Origin: Malania oleifera
Taxonomy: Eukaryota; Streptophyta; Magnoliopsida; Santalales; Ximeniaceae
DNA: 64,000 nt
Direction of reading: 5' to 3'
Assembly (NCBI RefSeq): GCF_029873635.1
Contig: NC_080419.1
Span: 74,884,597 to 74,948,596, forward strand
Part shown: piece after piece, positions 23,786-35,100 of the stretch
Position numbering within the stretch: the first letter of the stretch is position 1
Layout: each line of letters begins with the position of its first letter
The notes under the pieces: generated by a model
Databases searched by the model: none
Told to the model about the DNA's origin: nothing
What the model saw: the letters and a program-made list of their open reading frames with translations, nothing else
Position numbers and translations under genes: made by a program

Positions 23786-24000
23786 AATGGTTACGTAATC
23801 TCACAGCACCAAGTTTAATGCTTACGTAATCTCGTAGTTTGGTACTGCGAGATTTAAACGTGTAGCATTTCTTGTGGTGACGCGTGGCAAAGTGGGCGAA
23901 GCAAATCTCATAAGACCAAATTTCGAGATTTTCTTTAAGAATGACCTGTGAGCTGACGTGTGGCAAATCTTATAACTTGATCCTGCAAGATTTGCTTAAC
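23786..24000. repeat. Array of three to four short hairpins
   Basis: ATCTCGTAGTTTGGTACTGCGAGAT at 23829-23853 is nearly self-complementary. Related hairpins occur at about 23905-23929 (ATCTCATAAG..CGAGAT) and 23963-23992 (AAATCTTATAAC..GCAAGATTT). A weaker unit with ACGTAATCTCACAG lies near 23791. The units share ATCTCG stems and an ACCAA loop. They may be sub-terminal sequence of the nearby MULE-like element, but no terminal inverted repeat was found. Confidence 0.6.
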
Positions 24001-24611
24001 CCTTTTGGTCCCGTGAGATATACCATATATATTTTAAATTAAAAATGCATTATACACAATTAAAAAAACAAAGTATTCTAATTCGAAGTTAATAACTCAA
24101 AATGTATTTTAATTTATAATTTCAAAAAATATATAAATATTTTTCCATCTAATTGAATGAATTGTTTATCTAGTTTAATGTCTAAACATATAGAACTAAG
24201 CAAAAATCATATGCATGAAATTTTTTAGTTTCTTTTTCTTTAATAATTATCATGTTTTAGGTTTTTTTTTTTTCTTTACTTATAATGCTTCTTAAAACAA
24301 TATGAACGGATTAAATGCTATTTATTGCAATAGTCAAATTTAAAAATTTTATTTTTTATGACAATGCACATATATATTGTAGACACCAAATTTTATTCGG
24401 AAATCTAAGGTCTTAGGTTAGTCATGTTCTCTCCCTCACTTTTTGTGTATATTTCATATCTCACTTCGGCATACATATTTTACACGTGAAAGTGTAAAAA
24501 TATCTTATAAACAAGGGTTTATAAAAGTCTATTTATACAGATAACGTCAAACTGTAAGTACATTTGAATTGCATCACAATGTAAGAATTGATAATTTAAG
24601 ATAAATATAAG
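24001..24611. other. AT-rich spacer
   Basis: No gene or terminus recognised. It is strongly AT-rich with poly-T runs. The right edge is the start of the tandem duplication. Confidence 0.5.
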
Positions 24612-25619
24612 TAGGCATCATAGAACATATGATGGTGCTAATATATATATATTTTTTTGTATAAATTTCAACATGAAACAAACAAGAAACAACTTTTTAA
24701 ATTCCATAATGAAAACATAGTGCTTATGTTGGATAAAATCATATAAATTTTTTTTTTTTTCGAAGTTTTCATTTCTTAAATGTCATTCTTGATAATATTA
24801 TATGAAGTATGCACAAGACACATGAAGGTACAAATGAAATGAAAATAATCAAATGCTATACAAATGAAATAAAAATAATCAATGATATACAAATGAAATA
24901 AAAATAATCAATGATATACAAATGAAATAAAAATAATGATATACTACTCGGTGCCGCAGTAAGGTCGTCTCCGAGGTCGCGATAGCTGCCGTCTGCGTCT
25001 ACTGTCTCCCTATTGGTCATCTGCATTAGGTGTCCCGTCCCATCGTCTTGTATGTGGATCAGCTCCCCCAAGAGGTATTGCGTAATCATCATCCATGCGA
25101 AGTGCACACGGAGAGAACTTATATGATGTCTCTAGATGAGAATGAGGCGACATAGCGGGTGCATCGACCTCCTTCCCATCGAAAATTTTGTCCAATAAAA
25201 ATGACATCGATGGAGGTGACAGCAGAGTTAGATGGGGTGTCAATTAGTCTACTAGACGGTCCTGCAATATCAACTGCACTAGAAGGCGCATACGGTGCTG
25301 GCAGACTGAACATGTACTCCGCCTGCACAACCGGTGGCGAGGAGATGGGACTTATTGGACGACCAGCCAAGCATGTCATCCTCCTCGTACTAGAGTTGGT
25401 CGACCTCCTTGTGCTGGTACATCAGGTCGAGCAACTGGGATTCTTCGGCCATCCTCGTGGCCAAGGTCCAATGCAGCACTCATTAATCGGTGGATAGCGG
25501 GATTTGATCTGCCTCATGTAGTATGTCAGTCTACAGGATATGAAAATTTTGGTTAACTCATGCAGATCATAACGTACACATAACAAAAGGAAATAGTCAT
25601 CATAGAACATATGATGGTG

Positions 25620-25654
<35 letters not shown>

Positions 25655-26589
25655 ATAAATTTCAACATGAAATAAACAAGAAACAACTTTTTAAATTCCA
25701 TAATGAAAACATAGTGCTTATGTTGGATAAAATCATATAATTTTTTTTTTATTTTTTTCAAAGTTTTCATTTCTTAAATCTTATTCTTGATAATATTATA
25801 TGAAGTGTGCACAAGACACATGAAGGTACAAATGAAATGAAAATAATTAAATGCTATACAAATGAAATAAAAATAATCAATGATATACAAATGAAATAAA
25901 AATTATCAATAATATACAAATGAAATAAAAATAATGCTATACTACTCAGTGCAGTAGCGAGGTCGTCTCTAGGGTCGTGGTGGCTGCCGTTTACGTCTAC
26001 CCTCTCCCTGTTAGTCATATGCATCAGGTGTCCTATCCCATTTTCTTGTATGTGAATCATCTCTGCCAAGAGGTACTACGTAATCATCATCCATGCGAAG
26101 CGCACGCGGAGAGAACTGATATGATGTCTCTGGATGAGAACGAGTCAACATAACAGGTGCATCGACCTCCTCCCTACCGAAAATGTTGTCTAATAAAAAT
26201 GACATCGATAGGGTGTCAGTAGAGTCAGATAGGGAGTCAGCCGGTCTACTAGTCGGTCCTGCGATATCAACTGCACTAGAAGGCGCATACGATGCTGACA
26301 GACTGAACACGTACTCAACTTGCACAACCGGTGGCGAGGAGATGGGACTCATTGGACAACCAGAGGAGGCATGTCATCCTCCTCGTACTGGAGCTGGTCG
26401 ACCTCCTCGTGCTAGTACATCAGGTGGAGCAGCTGGGATCCGTTGGCCATCCTCGTGGTTAAGGTCCAATGTAGCACTCATCAATCGGTTGATAACGGGA
26501 TCTGATCTGCCTCATGTAGTATGTCAGCCTACAGGATACGAAAAATTTGGTTAACTCATGTAAATCATAACGGACACATAACAAAAGGA
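24612..26589. repeat. Direct tandem duplication, two units of about 980 bp
   Basis: Unit one begins near 24612 (CATCATAGAACATATGATGGTG) and unit two near 25591 with the same block. Both contain an AT microsatellite, CATAATGAAAACATAGTGC, a run of AAATGAAATAAAAATAATC repeats, the coding-like tail of the mobile-domain gene on the minus strand, and ATGTAGTATGTCAG near the end. The copies differ at many sites and by small indels, so the duplication is not recent. Confidence 0.88.
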
Positions 26590-27370
26590 AGTGTGGGTTA
26601 AAGTCTTCTTACATGGCTTAAATATCCAAGAGCGGTCTTGTTGACAAAGTGGCGTGTGATGGACCTATTCCAGGTGAAGTATAGGTCATCCGGATGCATT
26701 GAACTATCCTCCACCACTCCTGATACAATGTACTCTCGCCGATGCTCCCACGTAGTCACGAATCGTGTGTGTAGTCACTCAGTCCATGGCCTCTTGACCG
26801 CGCCCATCCATGTCATGGAGCTCATCCCCAACTATATCTACTCTCGACATCAGAAAGTGGTCAGGAATGCCCTGTCGATAGCCGAATTGCCGCATGACTC
26901 GGTTAGGGAGATACCACTCGATAATATGAAAGCATATGAGTGGCACTCCGGCTGCCTAGAGGTCACTCCCGACTGCATAATGGGGAGGTAGGTCGGCTAG
27001 AATCTCAGTTGCGTAGGGCATCCATAGGAACTGCACTTAAACATAAGTAAAAGTTAAGCGAACTATACGTAACTGAAAGAAAGAAAGAGAGTACTATGTG
27101 CTACACTTTAATTGGACTATACCTTATGCTCCTGGTGCATGTCGAACTTGAACCTGTACTAGGGCACTATGTGTAGCACAACCGACAACGCCCTCAAGTC
27201 ATCCCTCCATCTGTATAAGATGAAACATAAGTTTACGAATGTAATGACTAGTACTATAAATTAGTATCTATACTACTTATAGAATGAATGAAGAGGGATA
27301 AATGATGTTGGTACTAACCGGTATGCGAGTGGGAGTGGGTAAACCAAACAATCGTCTTGGCCTCTTTGAA
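24940..27370 (-). pseudogene. 3' part of a MULE/plant-mobile-domain gene, broken
   Basis: Minus-strand translation gives the C-terminal part of a plant mobile domain. About 27030-26600 reads QFLWMPYATEILADLPPHY, then AGVPLICFHIIEWYLPNRV and MRQFGYRQGIPDH. This is followed by a proline/serine-rich tail (26352-26011 and, duplicated, 25379-25010) with DDDYVVPLG. Upstream, around 27215-27125, the frame reads RALSVVLHIVP then YRFKFDMHQEHK, interrupted by a stop. Several in-frame stops are present. The plant mobile domain is known from MULE transposons and from host MAIN-like proteins; the neighbouring MULE N-terminal sequence favours a transposon origin. The gene continues beyond the solo LTR at 27371-29284. 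Confidence 0.7.
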
Positions 27371-27625
27371 TGTAACAATCTGGGATTCTTACACAGGGCC
27401 TCGTCGACAAACACAGGGAATTCATCGATGAGCGCATAAGGGGACCTTGTCGACGAGAAGATACCGAGAATGATTTTTGGGACAGTTTGAAATTCGTCAA
27501 CGAGGGAGGAAGTTTGTTGACGAAATTATTGAAGGACTTGTCGACGAGGTGACGTGTCTTGTCGATGAATGTAGCCCTATATATAGCTAAAACTCAGATT
27601 TTTAATCAAATTTCAGCGTAGAAAC

Positions 27626-27689
<64 letters not shown>

Positions 27690-29284
27690 CAACTCCCTCC
27701 CCTTCTCTCTTCGATCTTGGCCCCATTTCTCGTCGGATTGAAGATCCGAGGCCACCATGATGCTCTTGACGAAGTTCTCTACAGGTCTACCGGAGCAAAT
27801 TGTGGGGAAAGTTGATTTGAAATTCATCCCAAATACAGGGTAAGGTATTTTATTCAGATTATGTCTTCCTTGTAGTTATAAGAAATGTTGTAGGTAAAAA
27901 AATACTGATGTTTTGTTCTAGGGGATATTGTTTTCAGGATGTTGAGTTAGGAACCTTGCGAGTATAAGGCCAGAATTTAGTAGGGGTTTTTCAGGTTTAA
28001 GGTAAGGGAAATATGCTATGCTAGCAATTTTTAATATGTATACAGAATATTATGAATGTGTGTTTCAAGCATGTATATCAGATTATTTTCCAGAGAATTA
28101 TGAATATTATCTTATAGCAGAAATTACAGAAATTGAGCATGAGACTACGTTTAGTCAAATGTGTGGCATGAGTTTATTACAGTACCCTACATATATAGAT
28201 TTTACAGTATTTCAGATATTCAGATGTTTCAGAATATTAGAAATGAATGAGACTTACAACATTTTCAAAGAAAAACATGATTTCTAGACCATAACACTTA
28301 GACAGTTTATTCAGACAGATTATACAGTGATAGCATCAAGATGCTACAACAGATATACAGAGCACATAGATATTATATACAGAGTATACAAATATTATAT
28401 ACAGAGCATACAGATATTATATACAGAGTATACAAATATTATATATAGAGCATATGTATATATATATATATATATATATTATATACAGAGTATACAAATA
28501 TTATATACAGAGCACACAGATACTATATACAGAATATACAGATATTTTATACAGATCAAAATTGGCGGATGATAGAGATTGACTTACCTGGAGAGCCGAC
28601 CAGAGTAAGTCCAGCCTACGGGCCGCACAACCCTATCATGAGGGGATATATCATGATATACAGATCCCAGGGTATAGCAGAAGTTCCTATGTACAGATAT
28701 ATCACATAGCAGCAATTTATATTATTATACTAGCAGTACCTTTAGATAGTCGACTAAGATACACAATCATGTTTTAAAGATTACATGATAGATAGATATA
28801 TTTTGTACAACTTATTAGTTTTCTTAGATTACAGTATTATTTTAGTATTTTAATTATTTAACTCAACTGCCACACACTAGTAATAGCATATTTCCACTTA
28901 CTGAGTATTGTCTCATCCTTGTGACTTACCATTTTTCAGGAGATCCATCTCGCGAGTAGAGATTGACTTGAGTTGCCCTTGTGGGAAGGGTAGGTATTTT
29001 TGAGATAATAATATTTTTGGGATAGTCTTCAGATTGTAGTGACGTCACTGGGTATTTTGTATGGTAAATATATTGTAGAGCAGTATAGTTTTCTGGTATA
29101 TTGTATTGTATATAGCAGTTCCCAGTTTTATGTACCGCTGCTTAGTTATATATGATAGACGGAGTTTCCTCAGTGCTCTTTGGGCCTGAGATGTTATTAT
29201 CAGTATTCAGACAGATGACATTTATTATATTTAGAAAAAAAAAGAAAAAAGAGAAAAATGTTGAATAAATAGCAGGTCGTTACA
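27371..29284 (+). mobile_element. Gypsy solo LTR with 5-bp TSD
   Basis: It starts TGTAACAATC and ends GGTCGTTACA. TTGAA is found directly on both sides (27366-27370 and 29285-29289). There is no internal region, so this is a solo LTR left by recombination. TATATATA lies at about 27579-27586 followed by a long CT tract (27629-27686). Upstream of the TATA are about eight GTCGAC-type motifs (27395-27566). It shares the CCTACGGGCCGCACAACCCT block with the LTR at 36980-39014, so both belong to one family. It sits inside the mobile-domain pseudogene. Confidence 0.93.
28350..28556 (+). repeat. Minisatellite of about 22 bp units
   Basis: Repeated ATATTATATACAGAGTATAC-type units, about nine copies, interrupted by an AT dinucleotide run near 28453-28480. 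It lies inside the solo LTR. Long open frames here are only a product of the repeat. Confidence 0.85.
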
Positions 29285-30790
29285 TTGAATATGTAGGAAA
29301 CCTCACCACGTAGGAGCTAAGGACATAAATCTCTCCTAGGCCTAAACTTGTGGTAGGCGAAGTAGGCCAGCAATCTATGTCTTCGAGCAGTGAGCGGTGT
29401 GACACATCTCCCTGTAAAGTCACGCCAAAGTAGTGGACCCCCAACTGTACGAGCATATCGCTCCCAGGTCCGCAAGGAGTGGAAGGAACATCAGATGCGC
29501 ATAATTTCCTGAAACGTCACAAAATAGCACCCTACATATTAAACGCAACAAGTGGGCTTGTGTGTGGTATATTATAGTCTGTACATCTGCATCTACCGGG
29601 AGTTGATGAAACACATACCCCTCGAGGAACTGCATATGGATGCTTGCACCAACCAACTCGCTGTCAAGTGGCATGAATCTTAACAAACGCTTGCACAAAA
29701 TACGTAGGCCGAGTCATCCTTGACGGTCTGTAGGTCCCTCTACTGAAGGTTAGTGATGAAAATCCTAAACAGATGCTGCGAACGACCAAAATACAAATAC
29801 AAATGCTGCGGTGTGCTCGTTACCTGGAATAGGAGTCCACCTCCACTTGACAATAATACTAGGATTGTACGTGCACATTGGTTCCATCCACTTAGGTAAA
29901 GTTTTATAAGACATCTCCTAATCGCTGAATACTTGGGGCAATTGCCTTCTGTTTGCCCAACTAAACCTTCTTATAAGAGATCGAATAGCCAAAGTGACGA
30001 TCTATGAACTTTTTCCATATAACGATTGATGTCGATGCATCACGCCTAATCATATTCACGATCTCCCTAACAATGAGGGACAATGTGATTTGGTTATGGT
30101 CCTGCGAGAGAAGTTCATTCAAACATGTGCGCGGACCACCATATTGGGTGATTTCGAATAATTGGTGTTTCATCCGATACATTGCACACGCTCTCCATCA
30201 CCAATCAAAGTCCTTACACCTAGCAACCCATAACACTAGGGTAGACTGCACGACATGGAAGTCATGGTGCATTCGAGCGTGGTATATTCGCACTGCCGCT
30301 ATAAACTGATCCTTTGACTCGAATAGCATCCACTGATCCTTCTGCTGGAACTTCTTTGCAAACTACATGATCATCCGTGTGAAGAACATGTCTTTCGTAC
30401 GTTTGTGGCTCGAACGATGATTCCAAACATTTGTTCAAATCCACAACAGACATCCCACCAACATTTGCACTCGTGCATGGTTCAATGCCTTTTTCCGCAG
30501 TCATATCATAATGACGTGTCTATTGGGTGTCTTCCTCCGCTTCAACCATATGCTCAGCAGACGCCCCCGTCTGCCTATTGCAGCGACACCCATGTGAGGA
30601 ATGATATCGACATATAATTGCACAGTTAAATATATCGTACATACGCAGTGTACATCCAACACAATGTGCAAACCGTAATTATCAGTTAAGGGAACAATCT
30701 CATAGAGGATTGTACCATTATACCCTCGCATAGGGTATCTTGCAGTCACCCGCAATGCATATTGATCTGAATCAAAATATGCAAATATTG
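29285..30790 (-). pseudogene. 5' part of the MULE/plant-mobile-domain gene, broken
   Basis: On the minus strand, 30755-30501 encodes a MuDR-type N-terminal region (ILYEIVPLTDNYGLHIVLD). Next, about 30370-29880, in shifting frames, comes the segment before the MULE transposase core: FESKDQFIAAVRIYHAR, FEITQYGGPRTCLN, SQDHNQITLSLIVREIV, FGYSISYKKVWW. Instead of the DDE catalytic core, the sequence passes (29698-29340) into a plant mobile domain: HLMFLPLLADLGAICSYSWG. Stops and frameshifts break it. The two parts are normally separate families, though MULE-mobile-domain associations are known. It is cut at 29284 by a solo LTR and continues at 27370. Confidence 0.68.
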
Positions 30791-30831
30791 ATATATTTTT
30801 GTGTACAATTTATTTAATGTACACCTACTGT

Positions 30832-31224
30832 AACGACCCGCTTAACTAATCATATAATAAAACATAATAAATAAAATAGTCAATCTGGACTCGTGGGTAG
30901 CGGGGACACCTATCATACACAACGGAACCTTGGTAGCAGTAAATGTAAATCACATTCATCAACCATAAATTACGTAATTCCAGAGTCTACTGTATTCCTA
31001 AAGATACTGCATTTATATACAATATCCAAAACATCAAAACAAATCTAAGATCTTACAAAATAATCTCTTGATCTTATATCAAAACTTACCATTCTAGCAG
31101 GAAAGCTTAACTCACTCAGCGGCGGCCCTGATCCACTGGTCTCTTCGAATTTCCTGAAATAATTTAAACTTAGGGTGAGACACCTCTCCGTAAGAGTAGA
31201 TAAATTATCATTTTAAGACACCTC
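30832..31224 (-). mobile_element. Inverted gypsy LTR fragment
   Basis: Starts TGTAACGACCCGC, the complement of the GGTCGTTACA LTR end seen at 29284 and 39014. It continues into the R-region block whose complement reads CTTACGGAGAGGTGTCTCACCC and GGATCAGGGCCGCCGCTGAG. The U3 part is missing. It lies next to, and in the opposite direction from, the second gypsy element. Confidence 0.75.
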
Positions 31225-32107
31225 TCAGTAAGGGTCACAGGGGGTTTCTTTTCATTTATTTTCATTTTAAAATTCTTCTCCTTTGTCAAATACGTAGGTT
31301 GAAGAATCAAGATGTGGGTAATTGTCAAAAAAAAAATTCAGAATAGGTTTTTGGAAATGTTATCAGAATGAGCTTGGATTTTCGCAATAACAAAAAACTC
31401 AAGAAACGTCATCATCAAAGCACGTACAGAGACTGAATCCTGGATCAAGACCACGTATGACACGTTCTGATGTTCATTGAAATATTATAAAATAATATTT
31501 GGTTTACAATTCCATATGAAAGAAAATGATTGTTAAAGAAAATACAGATTTTAGAACCTCTAGACTCCCATTGATTGAGAATTTTTTTTTTGTTTGAGAA
31601 GAGAAAATAAGAAAAAAAAAAAAATACTATATCAAAAATTTTTTAAAGAAAATAAATTTTTTTGTCATAATAATTTTTTATTGTATTTTTCTATACCAAA
31701 TACAATTAAGTAATAAAATTATTCAAAAATGAGAAAATAAGAAAAATCAAATGTAATTAGGGGAAAACAGCAAGTTTTTATTTATTGATTTATCATTTTA
31801 TTTTTCTCACTTTTTAATGACAAAAAACATGAATTATATATATATATATATATATATATATTCTTTTTTATCTAAAGTTTTCAAAGTTTTAAATGGTTTA
31901 AACTTAGGGTAAGACACCTCTCAGTAAGGGTAGATAAATTATTATTTTAAGAACAAATATCTTCTACCCCATATAGATGATCTGTTTGATCAGTTTTATG
32001 GTACACAAGTGTATTCCAAGATCGACTTCAGATTAGGTTATCATTAGGTAAGAAGAAAAATTTTAAATTATAATATTTTAAACTTAGGTGTCTTAAAATG
32101 GAGTATG
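31225..32107. other. Scrambled filler sequence between LTR fragment and pol
   Basis: It contains AT-rich sequence with a TA tract (about 31836-31862) and a second copy of the inverted LTR block (31895-31948, AACTTAGGGTAAGACACCTC, as at 31170). An isolated 98-bp copy of reverse-transcriptase sequence follows (31949-32047, matching 32193-32290). Last comes a short inverted LTR piece (about 32078-32099, ACTTAGGTGTCTTAAAAT). The pieces are joined without any target duplication. Confidence 0.7.
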
Positions 32108-35100
32108 AGTAGCTCTAGTGTTATTTGTAAAGAAGAAAGACGGGTCTTTGAGGATGTGCATTAATTATAGAGAAATCAACAAGGTTACTATTAAGAACAA
32201 ATATCCTCTACCCCGTATAGATGATCTGTTTGATCAGCTCCAGGGTACACATGTGTATTCCAAGATCGACTTCATATCAGGTTATCATCAGGTGAGAGTA
32301 AAGGCAAAGGACGTTGCAAAGACAACCTTTAGGACTAGGTACAGACACTATGAATTTCTCGTTATGCCTTTTGGTCTAACGAATGCTCCAACTGTGTTCA
32401 TGGATTTGATGAATAGAGTTTTTCACCAGTATCTAGATCAGTTTGTAATAATTTTTATTGATGATATACTGGTATACTCGAGGAGTTTTGAGGATCATGA
32501 GGTGCATTTGAGGCAGGTACTACAAACACTCAGAGAAGATAAACTCTATGCCAAGTTCAACAAGTGCAAGTTCTGCCTTGAGAAAGTTGCATTTTTAGGT
32601 CACGTGATCTCAGGAGACGGTATTTCAGTGTGTTGACTCTATGAGTCCAATCTTGTTTTGATAATGACAAATCACTTGGTATTTGATCTGTGCATTGAGT
32701 TTGTGAATATGAACCATATTAAGCATGTACGGAAAGATAATGAGTCATGGAAGCCATAAAGTAAAGCTGATACATCTCGGCAAGATCCATGGAACTCAAA
32801 GTGTACAGGAATCAAGATGCAAGCGGCAAAGTTCAAGAATATCTTGGGAAAGGGTATTTAGAACTCATGTATTAACATTTTCATATGATTTAATTTAAGG
32901 CTCATTATAACTTAAAATGGTTTTAGGATTCATGCATTTCATGTACATCATTAGGAAACTCTCATGGGGCTTGAAATGTTTTCAAAATCATAAAAAATAT
33001 ATTTTATGAAAGACCCAAGAAAAGAAGCCAAGCAGGTCTTTTAGTTAGAAATGAAAATTTGAGAGAATGGGGAGTTCGGTCGCCTGAACTCAAACCTCAG
33101 TAGCCTGAAGAATTTCTTCGGTTGCCTGAAGATTAAGTTCAGTCGCCTGAAGAATTAAATGGAGAAGACAGAACCTGGCCAAGGCTCTTCGGTCGCCTGA
33201 CCTTGGAACCTCAAGCGCCTGAAGTTGATACTTCAGGAGCCTGAAGTCGAGTTCGGTTGCCTGAACTCGCGGGAAAGCCTAAAAATCAGTTCTTTATTAA
33301 AAAGACACGCGAAGTATCTTATTGATCTAATGGCTGAAATTAATTCTAAGGGTAATATAATATATATTATAAATATCTAAACCCTAGAACACAAGTTAAG
33401 GGACACAACAAGAAATACGTACTTCTCATTGCAAGATTTGAACCCTAGAGCCGGTTTTCTGCACTTCAATCTTCTTCCATCTTCGTTTGGGAAAATCTCT
33501 ACTGAAATCAAAAGGGCATTCATTCATCCAACTAAACTTTGATCTAGTATTAAGGTTTGATCTGTCAAGTTATTACTTTTCAAGAACCTCTCATCTCTTT
33601 ACGTGTTTATCATTAGAAAGAGGTTTTGATCTTGAGTGTGTATTCACATATAAAAACTGATTTTCGGGAAGATCATGTTTTGAGAAAAACTTGTTAGCTT
33701 GGCTGATTGATTTGAAATTCAAGAAGTACATAAACACATATTCATACATATTGTTCATTGGGCTTCTTATTGAAAAACCTACTTTGATTAAAATATTGGA
33801 ACTTGAAGGAAAACTTTGTGATTTTTGATTGAGTTGTATTCAAGTCAAATTTTTGTTAAATAACTCACTTCAAATATACTTGAACATCTTTACAAAGTGA
33901 ATCAAGAACCCTAGTAGTCTCCAAAGCATTCTAAATATATTTTCACTTGGGAGTTTTGATTAAATACGAATTTGTGTGTTGACACATATCATACATCAAA
34001 TGATTGTATCGTTTTTCATACATTCTTGAGCTTCAAGTTATATTATATGTCAATGTACTAGGAAATTGAATTGTACTCACAAGCTTTTGTTAGAAGCATT
34101 GTTTTGAGTGTTAGTTTTCAGATTTCATTGTAAACACGGTTCGGGCTGTGAACCGGGTGTGAGGAGGAAGCTGTAGCTCTTGTGAGTAACGGATAAGGAG
34201 GGAGCTGTACCTCTTGTAAGCAGCGGTTTGTAAGGGAAGCTCCGTCCCACTTTAAGGAGTAGGGTTTTTAGTGAATCCTTGAGTGGTTGCTCAAGGCGAG
34301 GACGTAGGCCAAGTCGGTTGAACCTCGTAAAATCGCGTTTGTCTTCTCTCTTCCTTTTACTCTTTATTTTTCGCGTTATATTTAAATTGAGTATATTACA
34401 TGCATAGATAGGATTGCCATATTCACACATAATTGAGCAACTAGAAGTAGTTGGTAAACTTATAAGAAGTGTGTAAAAGAAAATTAAGTGAATTTTTTTT
34501 AATATCTAATTCACCCCCCCTCTTGGGATTACACCTTAATCAACACAGTGGATCCCAGTAAGATCAATACAGTAGTGAATTGGGTCAGGCCAAAGAACGT
34601 GCAAGAATTTAGAAGTTTCTTGGGACTGGCTAGTTATTATCGTCGATTTGTTGAAGGGTTTTTGGCTTTGTCAGGACCTCTCACGCGTTTGACCAAGAAG
34701 AATGCCAGGTTTGTGTGGGATAAAGAATGCGAGCAGAGTTTCCAGGAATTAAAGCAATGGCTCGTCACTGTACCAGTACTGACGATTCCATTAGGAGGCA
34801 ATGGGTATGTGATTTACAGTGACGCGTCTTTGAGAGGACTCGGGTATGTATTGATGCAACATGGTAGGGTGGTGGCGTATGCATCTAGACAGTTAAAAGA
34901 ATATGAAAAGAACTACCCTACTCATGATTTGGAATTGGCTATGGTTGTACATGCATTGAAGATCTGAAGACATTACTTATATGGTGAGAAATGTGAAATA
35001 TTTTCTGATCACAAGAGTCTAAAGTACATCTTCACACAGAAAGAGTTGAATATGCGCTAGAGGAGATAGTTATAACTCATAAAGGATTACGACTGCACAA

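Noticed and set aside
26638-26991. 117-residue plus-strand frame
   Set aside because: Lies opposite the mobile-domain pseudogene, whose minus-strand translation matches a known domain; the plus frame matches none.
28327-28572. Plus-strand frame with Tyr/Ile repeats
   Set aside because: Product of the 22-bp minisatellite in the solo LTR.
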